Source of the DNA: DASQUK01 sp963717085
Lineage (GTDB): Bacteria; Actinomycetota; Acidimicrobiia; Acidimicrobiales; VFJN01
DNA length: 64,000 nucleotides
Direction: 5' to 3'
Assembly: GCA_963717085.1 (NCBI GenBank)
Contig: CAVQVM010000011.1
Span: 372,001-436,000 of the forward strand
In this document: one piece after another, positions 1 through 7,934 of the stretch
Numbering within the stretch: position 1 is the first letter of the stretch
Layout of the letters: each line of letters begins with the position of its first letter
The notes under the pieces: generated by a model
Seen by the model: the letters and a program-made list of their open reading frames with translations, nothing else
Databases searched by the model: none
Told to the model about the DNA's origin: nothing
Program-made: the position numbers and the translations under genes

Positions 1-507
1 ATCGGGCAGCGAGCCGACCATTCCGGTCTCGAACCGCACGATCTCGTACAGCGCCTGCGCCTCCCGCGGGGCAACCTCGGCGAACCAGTCGGCGCGAGCG
101 TCGGGAGCGGCGCCGTTCGACCCGCCGAAGACGAATCGCGGCGCGGCATTGAGGGTGATGCGGGAGTTGTACTTGCAGCTCACCAGGTAGACGTGATCGA
201 TCCGCAGGTCGGCCGGCACCGGGTCGACCCCGGGCGGGCGGTGCGGACCCTTCCACTCGACAACCTCGGGCGGGCGGCCCCGAAGGCCGTCGCGGGCATC
301 GAGGAACGCCCGGCCGTTGGCCCACGCCGCTGCGAACTCCGCCCGGTGGCGGCCCTCCCCGTGCAGCACGCGTAGGCGATCCCAGTGGGCAGGCCCCACG
401 CCGCCGAAGGCCGCCGGGGGATCAGTCAACGCCGCCCCCAGGTCGCTGGCCCCGAAGGTGGCCAGCCCGGTGACGATCTCGGTGATCTCGGTGCGATCAG
501 CGGGCAC
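1..507 (-). CDS. Nuclease-like hypothetical protein beside a DNA methyltransferase (C-terminus beyond window)
   Basis: A reverse-strand reading frame begins at GTG 507 and stays open for 169 codons to the window edge. An in-frame TGA lies seven codons upstream with no other start between, so GTG 507 is the only usable start. The protein is charged and soluble. Around residues 81-112 it shows EVVEWKG, then PADLRIDHVYLV, then SCKY. An acidic residue, a beta strand and a hydrophobic strand ending in Cys-Lys resemble the core of a PD-(D/E)XK nuclease fold, with Ser in place of the usual second acid. It lies 96 bp downstream of the methyltransferase at 604-2025 on the same strand, so I infer a restriction or modification partner. 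The family is not firmly identified and the end of the gene is missing. Confidence 0.6.
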   Translation of the reverse strand, partial: MPADRTEITEIVTGLATFGASDLGAALTDPPAAFGGVGPAHWDRLRVLHGEGRHRAEFAAAWANGRAFLDARDGLRGRPPEVVEWKGPHRPPGVDPVPADLRIDHVYLVSCKYNSRITLNAAPRFVFGGSNGAAPDARADWFAEVAPREAQALYEIVRFETGMVGSLPD

Positions 508-603
508 GGGCGACCGATCCGCCGGTCAGCGAGGGTCGATTCCGCCGGTCGCACGTTGGCTCGACCAGCTCGTCGTGGCGCACATCATCCGCGAAATCGA
601 CCC

Positions 604-2025
604 TCAGCCGGGCACCAGCAGCTCGCCGACCGGCTGCGGCGGCGGTGCGGCCCGTGCGTAATGAGCGAGGCGCTCGGCGGTCGCCTCGGCCACCTCGATC
701 GGCAGCACATCGACGAACGCGCGCCCCCGGGCCTCGGCCAGCGCCGCCGCTCCCGCCGATCGCCGGTCGGGCATGTCGGTGGCCATCAGCAGGAGGGGCC
801 GCGCCCCGAACCCGGACAGGCGCACCGCCCGGCCCAGCGTGCGCTCGAGCACGTCGCCGTGGCGCAACCCGGGGCGGCCGACCGTGAACCCGCCGACCAC
901 CTCGATCAGCCACTCGCGACCGGCGCGGTCGGTGGCCAGCAACGCGACATCGACCCCGCCCACCTTCCTGCGGACCCGCTCGTCGACCCCGAAGCCGGCG
1001 CCGCGAAGCAGCGACGCGGCGACCGCCACCGCCTTGTCGCCTGCCGGCTCGGACGGACCGCCACCGGCGAGCACCCGCTGGAGCTCGTCGGCCGCCCGCC
1101 GCCGTGCCACCTCGACGTAGGCCTCGTCGGTGTCGTAGCCCAGGTAGTGGCGCCCCGTGCGCACCGCCGCCACCGCCGCCGAGCCCACGCCCATGAAGGG
1201 ATCGAGCACGACGTCGCCCCGCCAGGTGTAGAGCTCGATGAGCCGCTGGGGGAGCTCGACCGGGAACGGTGCCGGGTGGCCGACCCGGCGGGCGCTCTCG
1301 GGCGCCAGCTCCCAGACGTCGAGCGTGGCCTCCATGAACTCGTCGGCGGAGGGTGTGGCCTCGTGCGGCAGGCCGGCGGCGGCGCGCTGCGAGCGGTCGA
1401 CCGCCCGGTCGAACCGTCCCTTCGATGCCACCACCACCCGCTCGGTGAGGTCGCGCAACACCGGGTTGGCGGGACTGCGAAACGACCCCCACGCGCAGTT
1501 TCCGCCCGCCCCCCGGGCCTTGCGCCAGATGATCTCGCCCCGCAGCAGCAGCCCCAGCCGGTCCTGCAGGATGCCGATGACGTCGGCCGAGAGCGAGCGG
1601 TAGGGCTTGCGCCCGAGGTTGGCCACGTTGACGGCGATGCGCCCGCCGGGCTCGAGCTTGTGAACGCACTCCGCGAAGACACCCTCCAGCAGCGCGAGGT
1701 ACTCGGCGTACGAGGCCGGGATGCCCTCCTTACCCAGCTCCTCCTCGTACTGCTTGCCGGCGAAGTAAGGCGGCGAGGTCACCACCAGGGCCACGGACGC
1801 CGGCTGCACGCGGTCCATGGAGCGGCTGTCGCCGACGTATATCTGGTCGACGACGCCGGCCGGATTGACGACGGCGTCGTCGGACAGCGCCGGCGCCGCG
1901 AAGCGGGCGTAGAACGCAGCCGAGTCGTGGTTCTCGCGTCGGCCCACGCCGAACGACGAGGTCGCCGTCGGGGACCTCTTGCGCCCGCTGCGCTGTGCCG
2001 CCGCTCCCACCCCTCTCGCTGCCAT
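604..2025 (-). CDS. Site-specific DNA methyltransferase (N4/N6, motif IV before motif I) with C-terminal extra domain
   Basis: SAM-dependent DNA amino-methyltransferase of 473 aa. The catalytic motif TSPPY is at residues 83-87 and the SAM-binding motif DPFMGVGS at 275-282, the beta-class order also seen in many Type II orphan or restriction-linked enzymes. A basic, disordered N-terminus (1-35) precedes the fold. From about residue 332 a second domain follows, with GGVDVALL (356-363) and EWLIEV (371-376). This looks like the acidic strands of a nuclease-like fold but lacks the expected lysine (it reads E-V-V). The start ATG 2025 has a -10 box six bases upstream, so the mRNA may be leaderless. 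The nuclease-like protein downstream suggests a restriction-modification-type pair. Methylation is near certain from the motifs; target sequence and role of the C-terminal domain are unknown. Confidence 0.88.
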   Translation of the reverse strand: MAARGVGAAAQRSGRKRSPTATSSFGVGRRENHDSAAFYARFAAPALSDDAVVNPAGVVDQIYVGDSRSMDRVQPASVALVVTSPPYFAGKQYEEELGKEGIPASYAEYLALLEGVFAECVHKLEPGGRIAVNVANLGRKPYRSLSADVIGILQDRLGLLLRGEIIWRKARGAGGNCAWGSFRSPANPVLRDLTERVVVASKGRFDRAVDRSQRAAAGLPHEATPSADEFMEATLDVWELAPESARRVGHPAPFPVELPQRLIELYTWRGDVVLDPFMGVGSAAVAAVRTGRHYLGYDTDEAYVEVARRRAADELQRVLAGGGPSEPAGDKAVAVAASLLRGAGFGVDERVRRKVGGVDVALLATDRAGREWLIEVVGGFTVGRPGLRHGDVLERTLGRAVRLSGFGARPLLLMATDMPDRRSAGAAALAEARGRAFVDVLPIEVAEATAERLAHYARAAPPPQPVGELLVPG

Positions 2026-2031
2026 GCAGAC

Positions 2032-2037
2032 ACCTTA
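2032..2037 (-). promoter_or_regulatory. -10 box TAAGGT of the methyltransferase
   Basis: Reads TAAGGT on the reverse strand and ends six bases before ATG 2025. No Shine-Dalgarno sequence precedes that start, so transcription probably begins at or next to the A of the ATG. Confidence 0.45.
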
Positions 2038-2069
2038 GGAAGCCGGTGTGACAATCAAGCGGAGTCCGC

Positions 2070-2975
2070 TCAGCCGGTCGGCGCCAACCCCAAGTTGTCG
2101 ACGATGCGGAGCACGGCCTCCGACCGGTTCAGCGCGTAGAGGTGCAGCCCCGGCGCGCCGGCGTCGAGCAGGGACCGGCACAGGTCGGTGGCGACGTCGA
2201 CCGCGATGTCACGACGCGCCTCGATCTCGTCGCCGGCCTCCTCGAGGCGGGCGATCAGCGCCACGGGGACGACGGAGCCGTTCATGGTGGCCATGCGCAC
2301 CAGCCCGCTCAGCGGGGCGACCCCCGGCGGCATCACGCCCGGCAGGACCGGGGTGGTGCACCCGAGCTCCGCCAGCTCGTCGATCATGCGCCGGTAGTCG
2401 TCGAACTCGAAGAAGAACTGGGTGATCCCGAAGTCGGCGGCCGCGAGCTTGATGGCCAGGTTGCGACGGTCCCGGGCCCGGTCGCCCTCCGAGCGGGGGT
2501 GCAGCTCGGGGTGGGCCGCCACGCCGACCGAGAAGTCGCCGGGATGGTTCCGGACCAGCTCCACCAGCTCGAGCGCGTAGGTGAAGTCGCCGCCCGGGTC
2601 GCTGCCGTCGGCGGGTGGATCACCGGCGAGCGCCAGGATGTTGCGGACCCCGCCGGCCTCGTATTCGTCGAGCAGCGCCACGACCTGGTCACGCGAGTGG
2701 CCGACACAGGTGAGGTGGGCCATGGCCGGGAACACCTGCTCCCGGTTCACCTGCATCACGATGTCGCGGGTGCGGTCGCGGGTCGAGCCCCCGGCGCCGT
2801 AGGTCACGGACACGAACGACGGCCGCAGCGGCGCCAACTCGTGGATGGTCTTCTCGAGTTGGCGCTCGGCCTCGTCGTTCTTGGGCGGGAAGAACTCGAA
2901 GCTGAGCGTGGGGCCCGCCGTCAGCAGATCGACGATCCTGCTGGCGGATTTGCGGTCCTGGGGCGCGGAAGCCAT
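2070..2975 (-). CDS. metF: Methylenetetrahydrofolate reductase
   Basis: FAD enzyme that reduces 5,10-methylene-THF to 5-methyl-THF for methionine synthesis; cytosolic. The protein is 301 aa, the normal bacterial length. It has the family N-terminus LSFEFFPPK (about 24-32) with the catalytic Glu, then SVTYGAGGS, then HLTCVGHS, the GDPP loop and FFFEFDDY. It ends cleanly near the usual TIM-barrel end. The start ATG 2975 has a GGGGAG Shine-Dalgarno sequence eight bases upstream. FolD, which makes and consumes the same folate pool, lies just upstream on the same strand, so the two may be co-transcribed. I looked for a SAM or cobalamin riboswitch in the 148 bp between them and saw none I could defend. 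Confidence 0.95.
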   Translation of the reverse strand: MASAPQDRKSASRIVDLLTAGPTLSFEFFPPKNDEAERQLEKTIHELAPLRPSFVSVTYGAGGSTRDRTRDIVMQVNREQVFPAMAHLTCVGHSRDQVVALLDEYEAGGVRNILALAGDPPADGSDPGGDFTYALELVELVRNHPGDFSVGVAAHPELHPRSEGDRARDRRNLAIKLAAADFGITQFFFEFDDYRRMIDELAELGCTTPVLPGVMPPGVAPLSGLVRMATMNGSVVPVALIARLEEAGDEIEARRDIAVDVATDLCRSLLDAGAPGLHLYALNRSEAVLRIVDNLGLAPTG

Positions 2976-3123
2976 GGGTCAACTCCCCGGATGCATCGGA
3001 TGTGCGTTGGTGCGCTGCGCCGGGCCGGATGCAACAGCACCACCCATGTCGGCCCGGGTCCGGGAGAGCCTACCCGGTGGCGGCGACTGCGTGCCTCCCC
3101 CTCTCGGCGCCACGCCGGCACGT

Positions 3124-3990
3124 CTACGGCGCAGCCTCGAGGGTCCGGGCGGCCGCCTCGACGGTGTTGCGCAGCAGCATGGCGACGGTGGTGGGACCGA
3201 CGCCGCCGAGCCGGGGGGTGATCCACGACGCCACCTCGGCCACGGACTCGTCGACGTCGGGCAGCAGCCTGCGCCCCTCCCAGCTGATGCCGCCGCTCAC
3301 GACCACCGCGCCCGGTCGGACCATGTCGGGCATCACGAACGACGGCACGCCCACGGCCGCCACCACGATGTCGGCCTGGCGGGTGTAGTCGGCGAGGTCG
3401 GGCACCCCGCTGTGCACGACGGTCACGGCCGCGTTGGCGCCCGGCTGCTTCAGGGTCAGCAGCAGCGCCAGGGGGCGGCCGAGGGTCGGACCGCGCCCGC
3501 ACACGACCACGTGCTTGCCGGCGATGTCGATGCCGTAGTGCACGAACATCTCGCGGATGCCGGCCGGCGTGGCCGGCACCGGCCCGTCCTCCTGCAGCAC
3601 CAGCTTGCCGAGGTTGACGGGGTGGAGGCCGTCGCCGTCCTTGGCCGGGTCCATCGCCCCCACGGCGGCGTTGAAGTCGAACTGCGGCGGCACCGGGTGC
3701 TGGATGAGGTAGGCGTCGATCGCCGGGTCGGCGTTGAACCGTTCCACCGCCGCCACCAGGTCGGCCTGGGTGCCGTCGCCGGATACCTCGATGTGGTGGC
3801 TGGCCACGCCCACCTGCTCGGACGTCTCGTGCTTCTTGCGGACGTAGCCGGCCGACGCAGCGTCGTCGCCCACCAGGATGGTGCCGAGCCCCACCGTCTT
3901 GCCCCGATCGGCGAGGGCCTCGACCCGCTTGGTGACGTCGGCGAGCACGGCCTCGGCGACGGGAGCCCCGGCGAGCAGTTGTGCGGCCAT
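3124..3990 (-). CDS. folD: Bifunctional methylenetetrahydrofolate dehydrogenase / cyclohydrolase
   Basis: FolD interconverts 5,10-methylene-THF, methenyl-THF and 10-formyl-THF, supplying purine synthesis (purH and purN lie 3-4 kb away) and metF. With ATG 3990 the protein is 288 aa, typical for FolD. It shows the substrate/catalytic segment GYVRKKHE, the QHPVPPQFD loop, the DGLHPVNLGKL motif, and the NADP-binding GRGPTLGRP followed by VVHSG. The C-terminal motif PRLGGVGPTTVAMLL is intact. The frame continues upstream of 3990 without usable signals; starting at MAAQLL matches the family. Upstream lies the divergent methionine aminopeptidase, with the 29-bp-period palindromic element between the two starts. 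Confidence 0.95.
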   Translation of the reverse strand: MAAQLLAGAPVAEAVLADVTKRVEALADRGKTVGLGTILVGDDAASAGYVRKKHETSEQVGVASHHIEVSGDGTQADLVAAVERFNADPAIDAYLIQHPVPPQFDFNAAVGAMDPAKDGDGLHPVNLGKLVLQEDGPVPATPAGIREMFVHYGIDIAGKHVVVCGRGPTLGRPLALLLTLKQPGANAAVTVVHSGVPDLADYTRQADIVVAAVGVPSFVMPDMVRPGAVVVSGGISWEGRRLLPDVDESVAEVASWITPRLGGVGPTTVAMLLRNTVEAAARTLEAAP

Positions 3991-4023
3991 CGGGCCCCAT
4001 TGTGCCGCCGTTGGCGGGGTGAT

Positions 4024-4124
4024 CCCGAGGCAATGGCGCACGGTGGGCGACGGTTGAGGCAATCGCGCACGGACACCGTCAGCGATTGCCTCGGCCTCTG
4101 GAGACCGTCTGTCATTGCCTCGGG
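4024..4124. repeat. Nested palindromic element, copy A: four 18-bp units at exact 29-bp period
   Basis: GAGGCAAT begins at 4027 and 4056 on the plus strand, and its reverse complement ATTGCCTC begins at 4085 and 4114: four sites 29 bp apart, two forward then two reversed. Each octamer extends to an 18-bp unit close to GAGGCAATGGCKGACGGT. The two middle units form a 37-bp hairpin (4056-4092) with 17-bp arms, 15 of 17 paired, and an ACA loop. The outer units pair through a perfect 12-bp arm (CCCGAGGCAATG, 4024-4035 with 4113-4124). The element fills the divergent folD / aminopeptidase gap. A second copy is at 33761-33855. It could be a REP-like dispersed repeat, an RNA structure or a multi-site operator. 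Confidence 0.9.
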
Positions 4125-4138
4125 TACCGTCCACGCCC

Positions 4139-4882
4139 GTGACCATCGACGGCGACGACGACCTCGAGGGGCTGAGGCGGGTAGGACGGGCGGTGGCCGA
4201 GGCCCGTGACACCATGCTGTCGGCGGTGGCGCCCGGGGTTGCCACCAGCGAGCTCGACGCCATCGGCCGCGACGTCCTGCGGGTCCACGGCGCCCGCTCG
4301 GCGCCCCAGCTGGCCGTCGGCTTCCCGGCCGCGACCTGCATCAGCGTCAACGACGAGGCGGCCCACGGCATCCCCTCGCCGTGGCGGCGGATGCGCGACG
4401 GCGACCTGGTCAACGTCGACGTCTCAGCCGAGCTCGACGGCTATTGGTCCGACACCGGGGCGAGCGCCCCGGTGGGCCGCGTGTCCCCCGTGGCCCGCCG
4501 GCTTCTCGACGCCACCCGGCTCGCCCAGCGCGACGCCACGGCCGCGGCGCGGGCGGGGCGCCCGCTGCGCCACATCGGCCGGGCCGTCCAGCGGCGGGCG
4601 CGTCGCCACCGCCTGCGGGTGATCGCCAACCTGTGCGGGCACGGCGTCGGGGCGTTCCTCCACGAGCCGCCGCAGGTGCCCAGCGTCGAGGACCCCAGCG
4701 ACGACACGGTGCTGTGGGAGGGGCTGGTGCTCGCCATCGAGCCGTTCCTGTCGACGGGCGCCACCCACGCCGTCGAGGGCGGTGATGGCTGGACGCTCCG
4801 CACCGCCGACGGCAGCCTCGCGGCCCAGTTCGAGCACACGGTGGTGGTCACCCACGGCCGGCCTCTGGTTCTGACGGCGTGA
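4139..4882 (+). CDS. map: Type I methionine aminopeptidase
   Basis: Metalloprotease that removes the initiator methionine from new proteins. From GTG 4139 the protein is 247 aa, the compact bacterial type I length. All five metal ligands are present: D94 (in VDVS), D105 (in SDTGA), H168 (in CGHGVG), E201 (in AIEPF) and E232 (in QFEHTV). The substrate histidine is H76 (AAHGIPS). An in-frame TTG at 4115 lies inside the fourth repeat unit; starting there would only add eight poorly conserved residues, so GTG 4139 is preferred. No Shine-Dalgarno sequence is visible. The gene is divergent from folD and may be influenced by the palindromic element ending 15 bp upstream. Actinobacteria often have more than one map, so this could be a secondary copy. 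Confidence 0.92.
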   Translation: MTIDGDDDLEGLRRVGRAVAEARDTMLSAVAPGVATSELDAIGRDVLRVHGARSAPQLAVGFPAATCISVNDEAAHGIPSPWRRMRDGDLVNVDVSAELDGYWSDTGASAPVGRVSPVARRLLDATRLAQRDATAAARAGRPLRHIGRAVQRRARRHRLRVIANLCGHGVGAFLHEPPQVPSVEDPSDDTVLWEGLVLAIEPFLSTGATHAVEGGDGWTLRTADGSLAAQFEHTVVVTHGRPLVLTA

Positions 4883-4906
4883 CGTAGCCGGCGGGGCCGA
4901 CCCAGC

Positions 4907-6169
4907 GTGCCGACGGACCCGACTGATCGCGACACGGCCCGGGCGCTCGACGCCGCCGACCTGTTGGCTCCGTTCGTCGCCGAGTCGATCGACACCGAAC
5001 CGGACCTGCTCTACCTCGACGGCAACTCGCTGGGGCGGCTCACGCACCGGGCCCGCCGCCGCCTGCTGCAGGTCATCGACGACGACTGGGCCGGTGGCCT
5101 GGTCCGGTCGTGGGAGGCCTGGATCGACCTGCCGGTGCAGGTGGGCGACGCCTTGGCCCGGCACCTGTTGGGGGCCGAGCCGGGGGAGGTGGTCGTGGGA
5201 GACGCCACCACCATCAACCTGTACAAGGCGGCGTCGGCGGCGATCGCAGCGCGGCCGGGTGCCCGGGCGGTCGTGACCGACGACGACAACTTCCCGACCG
5301 ACCGCTACGTGCTCGAGGGCCTCGCGGCACGGCACGGACTGGAGTACCGGGAGGTGCGCAGCGACCCCGTCGACGGCCCCGACGCCGACACGATCGCGGC
5401 GGCGCTCGACGGCGCGGCCCTGCTCTGCCTCTCGCACGTGGCCTACGGGTCGGGAGCGCTGGCGGACATGGCCGGGCTCACGGCGCTGGCGCACGAGCAC
5501 GGCGCCCTCGTGGTGTGGGACCTGTCGCATTCGGTCGGGTCGGTGCCCGTCCAGCTCGCCGCCACGGGCGTCGACCTCGCCGTGGGCTGCACGTACAAGT
5601 ACGTCAACGGCGGGCCCGGAGCCCCGGCCTTCACCTACGTGCGCCGCGACCTGCAGAGGGAGCTGCGCCAGCCGATATGGGGCTGGTTCGGCCAGCGCGA
5701 CCAGTTCGCCATGGGCCCCGGCTACCGGCCCGTCGACGGGATCGGTTCCTGGCTCACCGGGTCGCCGGCCGTGCTGGGGCTGGCATGCGTCGACGCCGGT
5801 GTCGCCCTCCTGGCGGATGCGGACATCGAGCGCCTGCGGGCCAAGGGGATCGCGCTCACGTCGCTGATCGTCGATCTCGCCGACGCGTGGCTCACGCCCC
5901 TGGGATTCAGCCTGGCCAGCCCCCGGGCCGCTGAGCGGCGCGGGTCGCACGTGGCGCTGGCGCACGCCGACGGCTGGCGGATCTCCCAGGCGCTCATCGA
6001 TGTCGCCGGCGTCGTGCCCGACTTCCGGGCGCCGGACCGACTGCGGCTCGGGCCCGCGCCGATCGCCACCCGCTTCGTCGACGTGTGGGATGCGCTCGAC
6101 CGGCTGCGGCGGCTGGTCGAGAGCGGCGCCCATCAGCGGCACGTCCCGCCGGCCCGGCGGGTCACCTGA
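4907..6169 (+). CDS. kynU: Kynureninase
   Basis: PLP enzyme that hydrolyses kynurenine (or 3-hydroxykynurenine) to anthranilate (or 3-hydroxyanthranilate) and alanine in tryptophan breakdown. The protein is 420 aa, the family norm. Visible signatures: YLDGNSLG near the N-terminus, the phosphate-binding GDATTINLYK, WDLSHSVGS with the PLP-ring Asp205, and the Schiff-base lysine K231 in CTYKYVNGGPGAPAF. IWGWFGQRDQFAM and a C-terminal RLGPAPIATRF also match. It starts at GTG 4907, 24 bp after the aminopeptidase stop on the same strand, so a shared transcript is possible. No other kynurenine-pathway gene is in the window, so it may act alone here, for anthranilate salvage or catabolism. Confidence 0.94.
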   Translation: MPTDPTDRDTARALDAADLLAPFVAESIDTEPDLLYLDGNSLGRLTHRARRRLLQVIDDDWAGGLVRSWEAWIDLPVQVGDALARHLLGAEPGEVVVGDATTINLYKAASAAIAARPGARAVVTDDDNFPTDRYVLEGLAARHGLEYREVRSDPVDGPDADTIAAALDGAALLCLSHVAYGSGALADMAGLTALAHEHGALVVWDLSHSVGSVPVQLAATGVDLAVGCTYKYVNGGPGAPAFTYVRRDLQRELRQPIWGWFGQRDQFAMGPGYRPVDGIGSWLTGSPAVLGLACVDAGVALLADADIERLRAKGIALTSLIVDLADAWLTPLGFSLASPRAAERRGSHVALAHADGWRISQALIDVAGVVPDFRAPDRLRLGPAPIATRFVDVWDALDRLRRLVESGAHQRHVPPARRVT

Positions 6170-6232
6170 TGACCGTGACCTCGGCCAGCATCGACATCGG
6201 GTCGCCCGCGGGTCAGCGGGCGGCGGCGGTTC

Positions 6233-7807
6233 CTAGTGGAGGAAGTGGCGTTCGCCGGTGAAGACCATCGCGAGCCCGAGCTCGTCGGCGCGGGCGATGA
6301 TCTCCTCGTCGCGGGACACGCCGGTCGGCCGCCCGGGCTGGATCACCACTGCCACCCCGGCAGCGGCGGCGGCCTCGATGCCGTCGGGGAAGGGATAGAA
6401 CGCGTCGCTGGCGCAGGCGCCGCCCGCGGCGCGGCCCGACGCCTTTGACGCCGCCAGCTCGCCCGATTCCACGCGGTTCTGCTGGCCAGCGCCGATCCCC
6501 CACGCAGCGCCGTCCTTGGCCAGGACGATGGCATTGGAGCGGACCCAGCCGCACACCCGCCACGCCAGCTCGGCGTCGCTCCACTCGGCCTCTGTGGGCT
6601 GCCGCCGGGTGACCACGCGCCAGTCGGCCCGCTCGGCCACGAACCGGTGGGGATCCTGCACCAGCAGGCCCCCGGTGATGGGGCGCAGGTGCCACCGGTC
6701 GGGCGTGGGCGCCGGGGCCTCGAGGATGCGGGTGTTCTTCCGCTTGGCCTGCAAGGCCTCGATGGTCCCCGGCGCGTAGCCGGGGGCGACGATCACGTCG
6801 GCCTGCGCCGCCGCCACCATGCGGTCCACCGTGGGCTCGTCGACCACCTGGCTCACGGCCACGATCCCCCCGAACGCCGAGCGCTCGTCGCATTCGAAGG
6901 CGTGCTGGTAGGCGTCGGCCAGGGTGGGGGCGATCGCCGCCCCGCAGGGGTTGGCGTGCTTGATGATGGCCGCGGCCGGCCGGCCGAACCGGGACGCCAG
7001 GTCGTGGACGAGCAGCCAGGCGGCGTCGGCGTCGTAGAGGTTGAGGTAGCTGAGCGCCATCCCGCCGTGCTGGGTCATCGCCGCCCACCACGGCTCGCCG
7101 CCGCCGGTGCCGGTCGACTCAGCGCGGTAGAGCGCAGCCCGCTGGTGGGGGTTCTCCCCGTAGCGCAGGGCGAGCGGCTCGCGCCGGTACGTGAGGTGGA
7201 GCGACTGCGGCAGCTCGCGCGCCCCCGAACCGGTGGCGTCGTCGAACCAGCCGACGATGGCCGCGTCGTACGCCGCGGTGCGCGCGAAGGCCGTCCGGGC
7301 GAGCTCACGGCGTGTCGTGTCCGACAGCGATCCGGACGCCCGGAGCTCGTCGAGCACGGCCCGGTAGCCCGCCGGATCCACGACGACGCCGACCTGCGCG
7401 TGGTTCTTGGCGGCGGCGCGGATCAGGGTCGGCCCGCCGATGTCGATCAGCTCCTCCGCCCTGGTGGCACCGTGCTCGAACGCCGAGGGCTCGGCGCCGA
7501 ACGGGTAGAGGTTCACGACCACGAGGTCGAACGGCTCGATGCCGTGGGCCTCGAGGTCGGCCTTGTGGGCGGGATCGGTGCGGTCGGCGAGGATGCCGCC
7601 GTGCACCTTGGGGTGAAGCGTCACCACCCGGTGCCCGAGGATGGCCGGGAAGCCGGTGATGTCCGCCGTGTCGACGACCTCGAGGCCGGCGTCTCGGAGC
7701 GCCGCGGCGGTGCCGCCCGACGAGACCAGCTCCCAGCCGAGGTCGGCCAACCCTTCGGCGAACTCGATGATGCCCGCCTTGTCGTAGACCGAGAGCAGCG
7801 CCCTCAT
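6233..7807 (-). CDS. purH: Bifunctional AICAR transformylase / IMP cyclohydrolase
   Basis: PurH catalyses the last two steps of de novo IMP synthesis, using 10-formyl-THF (made by FolD). The protein is 524 aa, standard. The N-terminal cyclohydrolase domain begins ALLSVYDKAGI and holds SSGGTAAAL, TLHPKVHGG and VVVNLYPF. The C-terminal transformylase has LRYGENPHQ, the catalytic KHANPCGAA, SAFGG and DAFYPFPDG. ATG 7807 is used. It lies 127 bp downstream of purN on the same strand, an IMP-synthesis pair, and converges with kynU, whose stop is 63 bp away. Confidence 0.97.
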   Translation of the reverse strand: MRALLSVYDKAGIIEFAEGLADLGWELVSSGGTAAALRDAGLEVVDTADITGFPAILGHRVVTLHPKVHGGILADRTDPAHKADLEAHGIEPFDLVVVNLYPFGAEPSAFEHGATRAEELIDIGGPTLIRAAAKNHAQVGVVVDPAGYRAVLDELRASGSLSDTTRRELARTAFARTAAYDAAIVGWFDDATGSGARELPQSLHLTYRREPLALRYGENPHQRAALYRAESTGTGGGEPWWAAMTQHGGMALSYLNLYDADAAWLLVHDLASRFGRPAAAIIKHANPCGAAIAPTLADAYQHAFECDERSAFGGIVAVSQVVDEPTVDRMVAAAQADVIVAPGYAPGTIEALQAKRKNTRILEAPAPTPDRWHLRPITGGLLVQDPHRFVAERADWRVVTRRQPTEAEWSDAELAWRVCGWVRSNAIVLAKDGAAWGIGAGQQNRVESGELAASKASGRAAGGACASDAFYPFPDGIEAAAAAGVAVVIQPGRPTGVSRDEEIIARADELGLAMVFTGERHFLH

Positions 7808-7871
7808 TGCTTCCCGCTCCTGCTGCTTCGCAGCGGGCCGCTCGGGCTCCGGCGTGTCGCTTGCCCGCTCC

Positions 7872-7890
7872 CCCGGCCGCTCGGGCCGGG
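7872..7890 (-). other. GC-rich hairpin between purN and purH
   Basis: A perfect 7-bp stem CCCGGCC / GGCCGGG with a 5-base loop sits in the 127-bp gap. The gap also repeats GCCGCTCGGGC. It lacks a T-run, so a classical terminator is unlikely; it could moderate readthrough from purN to purH. Confidence 0.4.
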
Positions 7891-7934
7891 CTCGCTCCCA
7901 CCGTGTCGCCCCGTCACCCTCGACGGACGCTCGC

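Noticed and set aside
385..2139. Long forward frame of 584 codons opposite the methyltransferase
   Set aside because: It is an antisense shadow: the reverse frame has clear TSPPY and DPFMGVGS motifs, while the forward frame is Arg/Pro/His-rich with no domain.
2976..3123. Riboswitch upstream of metF
   Set aside because: Looked for SAM and cobalamin signatures; none match with confidence, and the region is the normal gap to folD.
4024..4124. Could the 29-bp period be a CRISPR array?
   Set aside because: Only four units, arranged as inverted pairs rather than direct repeats, with no spacer/repeat split of normal CRISPR length and no cas genes.
7805..7934. Possible gene in the purN-purH gap
   Set aside because: The frame across the gap is Arg/Pro/Ser-rich, made of GC repeats, and overlaps hairpins; no start signal.
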